This document shows, piece after piece, positions 7,447 through 16,574 of a stretch of 64,000 bases of DNA. A model generated the notes under the pieces. That model was not told the origin of the DNA, did not search any database, and worked only from the letters and a program-made list of their open reading frames with translations. The stretch covers positions 62,001 through 126,000 of the forward strand of contig NZ_SSWX01000004.1 in assembly GCF_004803635.1 (NCBI RefSeq), given 5' to 3'. The stretch comes from Lampropedia aestuarii (GTDB lineage: Bacteria > Pseudomonadota > Gammaproteobacteria > Burkholderiales > Burkholderiaceae_C). A program made the position numbers and the translations under genes. The number at the start of each line of letters is the position of its first letter. Position 1 is the first letter of the stretch.

Positions 7447-9060
7447 TTACTTGATCAGACTCTCGCCGACCACTTTCAGCAGGTTTCGCCCTTGTGCCAC
7501 GATGGCTGTGCGATAGCCCTCAAATTTCTCATCAGTAATGGCGTTGTCATCGCGCACTCCCCCACCCGCTTCAGGATTGCCATCGAAATAATAGTTCATC
7601 ACTGGAATATGGATATGGCCAGCAGGAATGTCACGCCCCATCAAGTCCCTCAGCAAGGTATTGCGGTAAGCGGACTCATTAGAGAGATAGTCACCGCCAC
7701 CGCCACTGCGTGAGCACCATGAAGGATCAGGGTCCTGAACCGTTTCAGGCGCTGGCATCTTGTTCACAATGCCATGCCAAGGCTGGGTTGCAGTGATGGT
7801 GCTGGCGCAATCTGGAAAATAGTTGTAATTGGTATGCCACGTCACATCAAAACCTTCGGTGCCCTCGCTGGTTGCACCCAATGGACGGGTCACGCCTGCT
7901 TGCGTATTGGCCAGCAGCATCATTTCATGCGGCAATGTGGCCTTGCTGAATTGGGGCGGATTGTCTTTTATCCATTGTGAAGCGGTATCGATGCCATACC
8001 AGCGCTCTGGCGTGACCGTATTGCAACCTGAACCAACCTCTGAAATGGGGGCTGCGCCTGGCGTAGTGAGCGTTCCCAAGGGCAGCATGACCTGCGGCAG
8101 ACGAGTGCCCGATGGGCAGAAAACTTGGCCGTCGTTGCCTGCAGAAGAGCCATGAAAGCGGCCGTTGTATTCCTCAAGCCAGAAAATGTTCCGACCGCCC
8201 TGGCTCATGCTGATTGAGGCGTCCAGTTGCTTGGGACCTGGTTTCATCCAAGGCCCGACCGTGTCCTCCTGCATCCCTTTGATAAAGGGGCCGTAGGAGA
8301 CTGGCAAAATATATGCTTGGACATACATTTTCGAGCCATCAGACAGTGGGATGACCTGCCCGTCCATCTCCAGCGCCGTCGCCCCTGAAGGGTTGCCGTT
8401 ACGCAAGCCGGTGTTAGGCACACCTGGCACACCCAGAGTGAAAACATCAAAGCCACTGACCAACATGCGGCGCACGTTGGTGCCCTCAGGAAAGTCAATA
8501 TCGGTTTGGCCCCTGGAGGCACGCTCAAACTCCCATTGCAAGGCCTCTTGCTGCTCTGCCGTCGGTGCCCATTCTGGCGCCCATTGGCGCAAGATCTTGG
8601 TCATCTGCGTACGGGTCCAGTACAGCATCCGATCATCGCTGCGCGGCAAGGTTTCGGTGGCTTTGAGTTGTCGCGCACCCTGCACCCGGTCCACGGCTGC
8701 ACGCCACAGCTGCGTACCGCTGGCTTTCACCAGCTCCAATGCCGCATCAAAATCTGCCGCTTCGGTTTCACCCAAGTCATTGCACAGTTTTTTGGCAAAT
8801 TCAGGTGCAAAGTCCTCGAATCCGGCGCCTTCAATAATGCGTGTGGCGAACGGGGCCTGATTCTGCCCGACCACATTGGCCCCTGTGAACGGCAGCGGTG
8901 TCTCCAGGCGCCGCTCTTCATAGCTAAGCTGGACGCTGGTATCCCATTGACAACTGGCTTTGCCGGGTATGTCAACGCCGCCATCATCACTGCCGCCTCC
9001 GCATGCGGAAAGAACAGCAACGGACAGGGCCGTTAAAAGCATTGGTGTTGTTTTTTTCAT
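7447..9060 (-). CDS. Lipoprotein with pyroglutamyl-peptidase I-like fold and Ser in place of catalytic Cys
   Basis: The 537-residue protein has a lipobox LSAC with Cys20, followed by a Gly/Ser/Asp linker typical of exported lipoproteins. From about residue 199 it matches the pyroglutamyl-peptidase I (C15) order: a GFxxF motif (GFDVF, 203-207), NPSG (223-226), GGR followed by Glu296 (NIFWLE), NDG near 309-311, a GDYLSN segment (456-461) and GHIHIP (481-486). In active enzymes the segment equivalent to GDYLSN carries the nucleophile as LCN; here the codon is TCT (Ser460). Glu296 and His484 appear kept. A helical N-terminal region (80-190) and insertions make it far longer than the usual 200-residue enzymes. 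It may be a serine variant or a non-catalytic binder. The start is supported by AGGAGA 9 nt upstream. Confidence 0.65.
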   Translation of the reverse strand: MKKTTPMLLTALSVAVLSACGGGSDDGGVDIPGKASCQWDTSVQLSYEERRLETPLPFTGANVVGQNQAPFATRIIEGAGFEDFAPEFAKKLCNDLGETEAADFDAALELVKASGTQLWRAAVDRVQGARQLKATETLPRSDDRMLYWTRTQMTKILRQWAPEWAPTAEQQEALQWEFERASRGQTDIDFPEGTNVRRMLVSGFDVFTLGVPGVPNTGLRNGNPSGATALEMDGQVIPLSDGSKMYVQAYILPVSYGPFIKGMQEDTVGPWMKPGPKQLDASISMSQGGRNIFWLEEYNGRFHGSSAGNDGQVFCPSGTRLPQVMLPLGTLTTPGAAPISEVGSGCNTVTPERWYGIDTASQWIKDNPPQFSKATLPHEMMLLANTQAGVTRPLGATSEGTEGFDVTWHTNYNYFPDCASTITATQPWHGIVNKMPAPETVQDPDPSWCSRSGGGGDYLSNESAYRNTLLRDLMGRDIPAGHIHIPVMNYYFDGNPEAGGGVRDDNAITDEKFEGYRTAIVAQGRNLLKVVGESLIK

Positions 9061-10246
9061 GGATCAAATGTCTCCTGAGTTGAACACGTGGTAACCGATG
9101 GCATAAGACGTTCAACAACCTACAGGCGATCTGAGATACCACCGCAAAAATGGCCATCTTTAACCGCTAAAGTTGTTGAACACTTACACACTTCCACTGA
9201 ACAGCGATCGCAAAATTTATGCCATGGGGAATTCATGCGATCGACATGCAAGCCCTCTATCGCCGATAAAAACCACTTTCGTTGCAGCTTCAGGCCCTCG
9301 CGTCAAATACATAAACAATTGTTTTTGCTTATGATTTTGACATCATTCATCTTATGGATTCGACTTTGCCAAGTGAGGTTCTGATGTGGTGCAGCAACTG
9401 AATCGAAACGCACTATTTTGGTTGAACAATAGTAAATATATGAATCAACAGTTGAATCATGATTTCATAACGATTAATAGTTAATCCCTAATTACCCTAT
9501 GTTGCCTTGGCAGAGAATTTGTGGAAAGAATGTCAATGTTCAACAAAATATCAGGCGTGCTGACCCATTCAAGGCCATCAGACTGTGCGCTTTGACCTGG
9601 CTCAGCCAGCATTTGTGATGCCGACCGCTTGGACGAACCAAGGGGGCTACTGGGCATCTTCCAATGGCGTTGTGGACGGTCGGTGCGAGTGGGGATTGTG
9701 GGAGTGGGAGGGCTGAGTCAAACACCGCAGCGACTGGCCGCCAGTGCACGGCAGCCACTGCCTTGTTGCAACTGCGTGCGCGGTCGATTCAGGCTGCTGA
9801 CTCCACCGGACCAACCGAAGGGGTGCGGTTGAAGCCCAGGCGCTAAACCGCAGGGGTTACGACAGGTACGGCCAGGTTTTACAACGGCGTATCCAGGGTG
9901 GTGTTTGCTGCTCTAGGCAAGGGGTTGTGGGCCACCTCGTTCGCCTGTGCAAAGCGTCTCAGAGGCGAAAAAGTGGCGATTCCCAAAGCCCTGTTCGAGG
10001 CGATCGGCCCGCCATGTCTGCCTCAAGACCTGTTTGCCTCTGGACGCAGCAGATTCTGGCTGCGTTCAGCGAGGCGCCCACAGATTCATACTCCCTCATC
10101 GAACCCATTGGGCGCCAGCACTGGCCACTTTTTCATCTCGCCTTGCGTTTTCGCATGGCAAGTTCGCATGGGCTCTCACACCCCCATGCAGTTAGTGGAC
10201 TGGCTACACACACAGCAGCCTGGCTGTCTGCAGGGTTGGCCATGCC
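9061..10246. other. 1.19-kb intergenic region, no gene recognised
   Basis: The left half (about 9300-9540) is clearly more AT-rich than the surroundings and lies upstream of the lipoprotein gene. The right half has GC-rich short frames on both strands (for example plus 9898-10284) that show no family pattern, signal peptide or ribosome site. A degenerate family B repeat lies at about 9808-9915. The large gap next to ttrA may be what is left of deleted genes. Confidence 0.5.
9808..9915. repeat. Family B repeat, copy 1 (diverged)
   Basis: It shares with the other two copies the series CCGAAGG, CAGGCGCTAAACCGCAGG, a TACGRCAGG-like stretch, CCAGGTTTTAC, GCGTATCCAGGGT and the right end TGTTTGCTGCTCTA. 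The left end is not clear. It lies in a gene-poor gap rather than next to a stop codon. Confidence 0.6.
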
Positions 10247-13200
10247 TTATATTTTTCTCACTCGTACCGGCAGGCCTTGTCTGACTACGGCACCCGAGAC
10301 CCAATCAATCCAGACGTTGTCTTTTGCTGGCCGAGTCGGGTCGGCAAACCCCAGTTTATTGAGGTTGACGCCTTGACCGTGCTGTGGATTGGCAGGTGTG
10401 GGCTGGCCGTCGATGCGGTGTGACACTGTGCCCAGCTGGGTATGGCCATAACCGTGTTCAATCGCAATGGCGCCTGGTGCAATGCCTGCGCGCACCAAAG
10501 CCACACCGTTGAGTTTGCCTCCAGGCGTTGTGAGCTCAATCGGGTCGCCGTTGGCCACCCCGAGTTTGGCGGCATCTTCCTTGTTCACGCTGATAGGGTT
10601 GTGTGGGTGCACCTGCCGCAGTCTTGACGCCGCAATCGACATCGAGCTCATGAGGTTGGACTTGTAAGAAGTCATACTCATAGGCCAGTCCTGCTCGTTG
10701 AATACCTCACGCATCGCTTGGCCGTTTGCCAGCCGTGTTGGGTACCAAGTAGGGCAACCGCTGTAGCGTTCGCCGGTCATGGAGTGGCGCATGCCAGACA
10801 AGCCTTCGTGCCAGAAGGTGACCGGAAACTGGGCTTGCAATTTGAGGTGATCGCCTGCCCAGGCATCGTCTGTTTTGTCAAAACGCCCACCGCGGCTCAT
10901 GACCATGGCAACGCGTCTGACTTCCTCGGGTTTCACCCGTTGTTGCACCGCTGGCATCCAACGTGTCAGGCCGGTGATCGCAATGTCGTCATCGCTGGCC
11001 TCAGGCACGGGCTTGCCGGCTTGGTAGGCGATATTGCACATGCCGCGCAGGTAAAAGTCCTCCGGACTTTCCAGATCGAGCAGCTCTCCGTCTTTAGTGC
11101 TCATGGCATTTTTACCAAATCCCGGCAGGTTCAGCTCTTTGGCCACGGCGAATATGAATGTCTCAAAACTCACGGTTTGACCGTCGGCCGTTTTGCTGGT
11201 CGCAGCATCCACTGCGGGCCAGCGCACCGTGCTGCTTTTGGCCACAACATCGGCCCAAGGCGCCCCAATGCCCCAGCTTTCATATGTCACCGTGTCCGGC
11301 ACGATGTAGTCGGCCAGTGCCGAGGTTTCATTGATAAACGGGTCAACAGAAATAAACAGCGGCAGTTTTTTGGGGTCCTTGAGGGAGTCAGCCAGCGCAT
11401 TTTCGAACCCACAGATGGAGTAAATCGGGTTACTCATGTGGTTGATCCAAGCCTTGACCGGATAGGGGTAGCCCGCCATGCCCGAAGCCAGCATCTCGCT
11501 GGAGAGACCACCGGCGGCTGGATACCAAGGGGCCTTGGCGGGGTAGGGATTCTCACCAGCGGTTTTTTTGCGTTGGAATTCGCTGGTTTTTTCATAAGGA
11601 AACCGTGTGCGCGATAGTGCTACACCAGTTGGTTTGACTGCTCCTTTGAACTGCGCAAAGTTGTAGCGAGGCCCAGGCCCAAATGGCCCGAACGGCCCTG
11701 CGTCCATGATCCAGCCGCCGCGGACATTCAAGTTGCCAATCAGGTTATTGAGCATGGCAATCGCGTAAGCGGTATAAAAGCCTGCGCCGCTCATGGTGCC
11801 GCCATGGGAATTGGCCACAGCCAGCTTGCCGTGGCTGGTGAATTCGCGCGCCAAATTCTCTATTTCTTGCACAGGTACGCCGCACAGCTCGGCATATTCC
11901 TGCAACGTTTTGCGATGTGCTTCATCGCGCAACTTGACAAAAGCCGAGCAAATAGCAACCGGCGCGGCGGCATCGCTTGCATCCGCGCCCTGAGGCAAGG
12001 AGAACTCACGCTCCACCAGCAATTGAGCAGGCTGGGCCAGCGTATGGGGCACGAGCGAGCCATCCAGGCTCTGTACGATGAACACGTCTTGTGCCGGCGT
12101 TTTGTCATCGACAGGCGCGGGCATCGGCAAGCCCAGATCAGCGCCACGCAGAAACTGGCCGTAACGCGGGTGATTCGGGTCATTAATGAGCAGGTGGCTT
12201 GCATTGCTCCATGAGGCCTCTCCTGCGGCCAGCATGGCCGCAGGGCCGGGCTGGGCAAGAAACTTGGCGTCGTAGCGCTGGTTGTCGATGATCCAGCGAA
12301 TCAGCCCCATGGCCAGTGCCAAATCAGTGCCCGGCTGGATGGGCAGCCAACGGTTGTTGTTGCCTGAGGCATGGCTTGACGAGGTGGGCAACATCGGGGA
12401 GACGACCACATATTGGTAAGTATTCTCGTCGCGTGAACGTGCTTGGGCCAATTCACGCCCTACACGCTGAAACGGGTTGCCCGATTGCGCAGGTGACGTC
12501 CCAATAAAGAGACCGAAACGGGAATTTTTCCAGTCAGGTTTGCCATGTGGCATGCCGACAAGATCCCCCAAGGCAGCGCCTGTGCCTACGCGGTATGTTT
12601 GCCCACAGTACGAGCCGTGATTGGAGACATTGACCGTGCCGAAAGCTTGTTTTGCAAATCGGTTAATCAATGGGGTGCGGCCTTCGTTGGCGGCGTCGGT
12701 CACCAGCAGTTGGTTGGCTTTGGGCCCGTATTCCGGATTGTCTGGGTCGATCAGTGTCTCCACATCACGAATCGATCGCAAACCGTCAACATGGCCTTCG
12801 CCAAACAGATCACCACCGGCGCAAATTTCCTGCACCAATTGCTCCAGGGAGATGCTCTGCCACTGGCCAGAGCCCCTTGGGCCAACACGCTTGAGTGGTG
12901 TGAGCACGCGGTGTGCCGCCGTTTGATGCTCCAACATGGCAGAGCCACGCGCACAGCTGGTAGCGCGGCCTTCCAATCCGTTGTCACCGCCTAGCATCGC
13001 ATACACCTCACGCACGGGTGTTTCCATGGCTGCAGGTTGTGTTGTTGCCAATGGGTGGTAGGGGTTGCCGGCAATACGGATGATTTGGTTGTGCTCGGTA
13101 TCGATGCGCAAGCGCACACCACACTGGGTCCAGCAGCCCAGGCAGCTTGATGGGCTCACCACTTGACCTGGCTGAGTGGCTAGCGCACCGGTGACCGGAT

Positions 13201-13426
13201 CAATGCGAAACTCGGGCGTGAGCGAATTGCCACGTGTGGCGCTTTTGGTGCTTGTGCCAGAGGTACCAGCGATCAGGCCTTTGGCACCTTTGACCACAGT
13301 CTCACCATAGCCAGCAGCAAAAGCAGCCAGTCCTCCCGCCACTGCGCCGCCACGCAAGAGCATGCGCCGGCGTGCGCCATCAGGGCGGTTGTTGTCAGGA
13401 GTGGGATGGTTTTTTTTATCAGTCAT
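10247..13426 (-). CDS. ttrA: Tetrathionate reductase catalytic subunit TtrA
   Basis: The 1059-residue molybdopterin oxidoreductase begins with a twin-arginine signal (ARRRMLLRGGAVAGG, residues 19-33). An N-terminal [4Fe-4S] site, CLGCWTQC (Cys95, 98, 102), is completed by Cys in RATSCARG near residue 165. SYCGQT near residue 275 carries the likely Cys ligand of molybdenum. Length and pattern fit TtrA, the periplasmic subunit that reduces tetrathionate to thiosulfate in anaerobic respiration. ATG at 13426 with GAAAGAG upstream is preferred over a TTG five codons earlier. It is last in the order ttrB-ttrC-ttrA, as in enteric ttrBCA. Related sulfur-oxyanion or arsenic reductases are the alternative. 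Confidence 0.87.
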   Translation of the reverse strand: MTDKKNHPTPDNNRPDGARRRMLLRGGAVAGGLAAFAAGYGETVVKGAKGLIAGTSGTSTKSATRGNSLTPEFRIDPVTGALATQPGQVVSPSSCLGCWTQCGVRLRIDTEHNQIIRIAGNPYHPLATTQPAAMETPVREVYAMLGGDNGLEGRATSCARGSAMLEHQTAAHRVLTPLKRVGPRGSGQWQSISLEQLVQEICAGGDLFGEGHVDGLRSIRDVETLIDPDNPEYGPKANQLLVTDAANEGRTPLINRFAKQAFGTVNVSNHGSYCGQTYRVGTGAALGDLVGMPHGKPDWKNSRFGLFIGTSPAQSGNPFQRVGRELAQARSRDENTYQYVVVSPMLPTSSSHASGNNNRWLPIQPGTDLALAMGLIRWIIDNQRYDAKFLAQPGPAAMLAAGEASWSNASHLLINDPNHPRYGQFLRGADLGLPMPAPVDDKTPAQDVFIVQSLDGSLVPHTLAQPAQLLVEREFSLPQGADASDAAAPVAICSAFVKLRDEAHRKTLQEYAELCGVPVQEIENLAREFTSHGKLAVANSHGGTMSGAGFYTAYAIAMLNNLIGNLNVRGGWIMDAGPFGPFGPGPRYNFAQFKGAVKPTGVALSRTRFPYEKTSEFQRKKTAGENPYPAKAPWYPAAGGLSSEMLASGMAGYPYPVKAWINHMSNPIYSICGFENALADSLKDPKKLPLFISVDPFINETSALADYIVPDTVTYESWGIGAPWADVVAKSSTVRWPAVDAATSKTADGQTVSFETFIFAVAKELNLPGFGKNAMSTKDGELLDLESPEDFYLRGMCNIAYQAGKPVPEASDDDIAITGLTRWMPAVQQRVKPEEVRRVAMVMSRGGRFDKTDDAWAGDHLKLQAQFPVTFWHEGLSGMRHSMTGERYSGCPTWYPTRLANGQAMREVFNEQDWPMSMTSYKSNLMSSMSIAASRLRQVHPHNPISVNKEDAAKLGVANGDPIELTTPGGKLNGVALVRAGIAPGAIAIEHGYGHTQLGTVSHRIDGQPTPANPQHGQGVNLNKLGFADPTRPAKDNVWIDWVSGAVVRQGLPVRVRKI

Positions 13427-13502
13427 GGTCTGCTCTTTCAAGTCAGGTGCTATGCGAGATAGGCGTGTTGTTAGCCGTTTGGCAGCGACAGAAGTAACGG
13501 GC

Positions 13503-14558
13503 TTAGCTCAGCGCCGCAGCGCTGCCATGGTGTTGGCTGCGTGTGGGAAATGCCTCTAAGGCCCAACTGAGCATCGCCACCAAAGCAACACACAGACCAG
13601 CCATGCCCACCATGCCGAGTAAGCCGTCGCCCCCCAAAGGCATGTAATACAAATACAGCCCTGCGCCGTACTTAGGCACACCTTGTACCCCCATGAACAG
13701 GGCCCAGCGGAAAGCCCAGGCGCTGGCAGCCAGCCCGATGCCCAACACCAGCGAATAGCCCCACGCACCTAAACGATGGCGACCGCGCCACAAAGCACCG
13801 ACAATGATGGCTCCAAACAGTGCAGAGCCCACCATGGTCGTGCGCCAGACTGGGAAGTTATGCCAAAGGCGCAAGGCGGCATCGTAGGAAGAATTGAAAC
13901 CTGCGATCCCGGACAAAGCCCAAGCGAGCGCCACCAGCACTAAAGCGGCAGCCACCGTCAAGCCCACTCGGCGCAGGGCCTGTAAGGCTTGCAGGTCAGG
14001 ACGCAGGCTGGCGGGCATAAAACGCTGGAGCACAAAGGCCACGCCTACCGTTGCCAGCCAGCCTGTCAGCATCAAATTGATAGGCACCCACAAGGTGCTC
14101 CATAAAGGGCGCGAACGCACCGTCATGATTTCTGCACCGGTATAAATGGAGATCGACAAGGCCGATAACACCAGCAGTGGGGAAAGCGCGCGCATCCAAG
14201 AGCTTTTGCCCAACCACCAACTGGCACACATGGCCACGGACAAGCCAACGAATACAGGCAATAGCAAGGCGCCAAGCGACATCCAGGACCAAGGCGTGAA
14301 ATGGGCATAAAAATGCCAGAAACGTGCTGGTTGGTGCAAGTCGGCCAACAAGGACACGGGCGCCGCGATGGCACTGATGGCCAGCGTAAACACCAGGGCA
14401 GGCAGCAGGCTCTGGCGTGTACTGTGAGCGGGGCCCCAAGTGCAATAGGCCACTAGCAGTGCGGCGCCTGTGGCGACCCCAGCCAGAAAGAAATACTGGA
14501 CAGCCCAGGGCAACCAGGCGACCTCGTAATAGGGTGTGAGAAGTTCGGTGATCTGCAT
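13503..14558 (-). CDS. ttrC: Tetrathionate reductase membrane subunit TtrC (NrfD family)
   Basis: The 351-residue protein starts MQITELLTPYYEVAWLPWAV at 14558. Its AAGGAG site overlaps the end of ttrB, so the two are tightly coupled. It has eight or nine hydrophobic segments in the NrfD/PsrC manner. Quinol oxidation and electron transfer to TtrB are the known role of this family. A longer frame starting at 14651 would lie wholly within ttrB and is rejected. The C-terminal residues (AFPTRSQHHGSAAALS) are polar and probably cytoplasmic. Confidence 0.87.
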   Translation of the reverse strand: MQITELLTPYYEVAWLPWAVQYFFLAGVATGAALLVAYCTWGPAHSTRQSLLPALVFTLAISAIAAPVSLLADLHQPARFWHFYAHFTPWSWMSLGALLLPVFVGLSVAMCASWWLGKSSWMRALSPLLVLSALSISIYTGAEIMTVRSRPLWSTLWVPINLMLTGWLATVGVAFVLQRFMPASLRPDLQALQALRRVGLTVAAALVLVALAWALSGIAGFNSSYDAALRLWHNFPVWRTTMVGSALFGAIIVGALWRGRHRLGAWGYSLVLGIGLAASAWAFRWALFMGVQGVPKYGAGLYLYYMPLGGDGLLGMVGMAGLCVALVAMLSWALEAFPTRSQHHGSAAALS

Positions 14559-14568
14559 CTTATTCTCC

Positions 14569-15351
14569 TTAATGCTCGGCAACCAGACGCACAGTGGCCT
14601 GGCCGTCCACCCCATTGACGAATTCATCAGGCAAGCCGATGTAGAACACATGCGGCTGGGTATTCATGCCTGGCTTGAGCACCTTGATATCTTTTTGCTG
14701 TGCATGGATGCGCTGATTGATCTCGCTATTGGGATCATTCAAATCACCGATGACGCGCGCACCACCCACACAACTCTCCACACAAGCGGGCAGCAAACCT
14801 GCTTCTAGGCGGTGTTCACAGAAGGTGCATTTGTCTGCCGTCTGTGTCTCATGGTTGATAAACCGCGCGTCATAAGGACAGGCTTGCACGCAATAGCCAC
14901 AGCCAACGCAGCGCTCGTTGTCGACCAGCACAATGCCGTCCGTGCGCTGGAATGTCGCCTGCACGGGGCACACCGGCACACAAGGCGGCTCGTCACAATG
15001 GTTGCAAAGCCGTGGCAAGCTGACCATGGCCGGCGCACTACCATCCGATTGATCGACTTCGTATTGCAGCACGGTCGTGCGGAACTGGCCTATCGGGGGC
15101 TGGTTTTCTACCGAACAGCTGACGGTACAGGCTTGGCAACCAATGCATTTGCGCATATCCACCAGCATGCCAAAACGTTTGCCTTCCATGCCTTGGCGGC
15201 GCTTGGGTTGAAAATCAGCACTACCGGGCAAGGCGGCCTGCGCTGTACCGGCTAAGCCCACCGTGGTGCTGAGAGCAACGAGATCGAGCAGAAACCGGCG
15301 TTTGCTGTTGGCTGGAGGCTGCGAGGCGCAGTGGCGATTGTCTTGGGTCAT
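14569..15351 (-). CDS. ttrB: Tetrathionate reductase iron-sulfur subunit TtrB
   Basis: The 260-residue ferredoxin-like protein has cysteine groups for four [4Fe-4S] clusters: CIGCQACTVSC, CNHCDEPPCVPVCP, CVGCGYCVQACP and CTFCEHRLEAGLLPACVESC. The N-terminus (SKRRFLLDLVALSTTVGLAG) is a signal-like segment with a paired arginine, suggesting co-export with TtrA. Start 15351 has AAAGGA at good distance; the ATG at 15360 would sit on top of that site. It hands electrons from TtrC to TtrA. No ttrR/ttrS genes flank the operon. Confidence 0.88.
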   Translation of the reverse strand: MTQDNRHCASQPPANSKRRFLLDLVALSTTVGLAGTAQAALPGSADFQPKRRQGMEGKRFGMLVDMRKCIGCQACTVSCSVENQPPIGQFRTTVLQYEVDQSDGSAPAMVSLPRLCNHCDEPPCVPVCPVQATFQRTDGIVLVDNERCVGCGYCVQACPYDARFINHETQTADKCTFCEHRLEAGLLPACVESCVGGARVIGDLNDPNSEINQRIHAQQKDIKVLKPGMNTQPHVFYIGLPDEFVNGVDGQATVRLVAEH

Positions 15352-15386
15352 TGCTACCATCCTTTGATTTGGCTACTAAATTTTAC

Positions 15387-15428
15387 ATTTCAGAAGTTAC
15401 TGAAATATCTTTAATTGAGCGAATCAAT
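15387..15428 (-). promoter_or_regulatory. Two palindromes in the ttrBCA upstream region
   Basis: Upstream of ttrB lie a perfect dyad ATTTCAG-N6-CTGAAAT (15387-15406) and a second perfect dyad ATTGA-N5-TCAAT (15414-15428). The second is like an FNR half-site pair (TTGA...TCAA) but with five rather than six bases between the core tetramers. Both lie 36-77 bp before the ttrB start, where an activator or repressor would be expected. Function is inferred from symmetry and position. Confidence 0.4.
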
Positions 15429-15460
15429 CAAGCTTTGACAATAGCCAAAGGATGCAAGCG

Positions 15461-15549
15461 GGCTAGCTGCGGCGCGGGGATTTTGAATCAAACCGCCTGC
15501 CTTATGTGGTCCAACGCAGTCTGCGTCGAAATTTTGAACAGGCTGTTAA
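15461..15549. repeat. Family A repeat, copy 2 (degenerate)
   Basis: The right half of the element is recognisable: GGTCCAACGCAGTCTGCGTCGAAATTTTGAACAGGCTGTTAA. The left end is lost or strongly diverged. It lies between the ttr promoter region and the dsbA-like gene. Confidence 0.6.
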
Positions 15550-15733
15550 TTGATCACAATTCAGGCGAGGCTGCCATGAACTGCTGCCATCGACTCATCT
15601 GATAGAAGTGCCTGGTTGCAATACGTGCATCGGCCGGATTTGCACTACCGCCCAAAAGGCCATAGGGCATGAGATCATTGAGCCAAGCGCTGCGCAATGG
15701 GCTAGCCCCCACCCTCAAGGCATAGTGCGCACA

Positions 15734-15768
15734 AGAAAAAAGGCCAGGGTCATCACAACCTTGGCCTT
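15734..15768 (-). terminator. Rho-independent terminator downstream of the dsbA-like gene
   Basis: Read on the minus strand, a stem AAGGCCAAGGTT...GACCCTGGCCTT is followed by a T run. It lies about 135 nt past the stop of the dsbA-like gene. Confidence 0.65.
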
Positions 15769-15836
15769 TGTCGTCAGCACATGCTGGATTGCAGCTTCCT
15801 ACGGCCCACAGCCACAGGGTTGAACTCCAGCATGAA

Positions 15837-15890
15837 GGGCCTGCTCACAATCTCGAGGCAGCTGCGTGGAGATTGAGCACAGGCTCTAAG
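15837..15890. repeat. Family A repeat, copy 3 (minimal palindrome)
   Basis: A 54-bp stretch consists of little more than the two ends: GGCCTGCTCACAATCTC, a 14-nt centre, then GAGATTGAGCACAGGCTCTAAG. It lies 13 bp past the stop of the dsbA-like gene and could form a hairpin. Confidence 0.6.
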
Positions 15891-15902
15891 CAATAGATGT
15901 CC

Positions 15903-16574
15903 TTACTTGGCACCACCGGCTTTGCGCTCTTCCTCGATCAGGTACTCGACCACTTGCAAGGCATTGGCCAGGTTGCGCGCGCGTGGGCCGTCGGTGTAGT
16001 ACTTGCCGGCTACACCCAGAGATGGCACGCCTTCAACACGGTACTCGTCTTGCAGCTGCGATGCACGGCGCACGGCACTGGCCACCGAGAACGAGTTGTA
16101 GTTTTTCTTGAACTCTTCCACATCAACACCTTGGGTGCCGATCCATGCAAAAACTGCATCATCCGAGGTAAGGCGCTTGCGCTCGTTATGAATGGCATTG
16201 AATACTGCTGGATGCACCTTGTCGAGCAGATCCATGGCTTCGAGCGTGTAGTACAGCTTTTGCTGCGGGATGAAGTTGCCGTTTTGCTGGAATGCCACTG
16301 GAACGCGGCGCACGATCACATCGTCGGGCTGCACTTGCTTCCATTTGTTGAACATGGGCTCAAAGGTGTTGCAGTGGGGGCAGGAATACCAGAAGAATTC
16401 CAGCACTTCGACCTTGCCCGCCGGCGTGCCCAGGTTCACGGGCTGCGCCATCTTGATGTATTGCTCGCCTTCTACCGGAACATTGCTCTGTGCCCAGCTA
16501 GGAGTAACAGCGATCGAGCCAGCAGCGCCCAATGCCACTGCGGAGAGAGAAAAATGACGACGATTGAGAGACAC
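15903..16574 (-). CDS. dsbA: Thiol:disulfide interchange protein, DsbA type
   Basis: The 223-residue periplasmic oxidoreductase uses a GTG start at 16574 with CAGGAG 6 nt upstream. The N-terminus (SLNRRHFSLSAVALGAAGS) is a signal sequence ending near SWAQ. The thioredoxin-fold active site is FFWYSCPHC, with the CPHC pair of DsbA, and the cis-proline loop reads GVPSLGV. It should oxidise cysteines in exported proteins. Upstream in-frame codons to 16688 lack a ribosome site. The double arginine could allow Tat export, but a Sec route is equally possible. Confidence 0.88.
   Translation of the reverse strand: MSLNRRHFSLSAVALGAAGSIAVTPSWAQSNVPVEGEQYIKMAQPVNLGTPAGKVEVLEFFWYSCPHCNTFEPMFNKWKQVQPDDVIVRRVPVAFQQNGNFIPQQKLYYTLEAMDLLDKVHPAVFNAIHNERKRLTSDDAVFAWIGTQGVDVEEFKKNYNSFSVASAVRRASQLQDEYRVEGVPSLGVAGKYYTDGPRARNLANALQVVEYLIEEERKAGGAK

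Noticed and set aside
15414-15428. FNR box upstream of ttrB
   Set aside because: The TTGA and TCAA tetramers are five, not six, bases apart, so it does not meet the FNR consensus. It is reported only as a palindrome.
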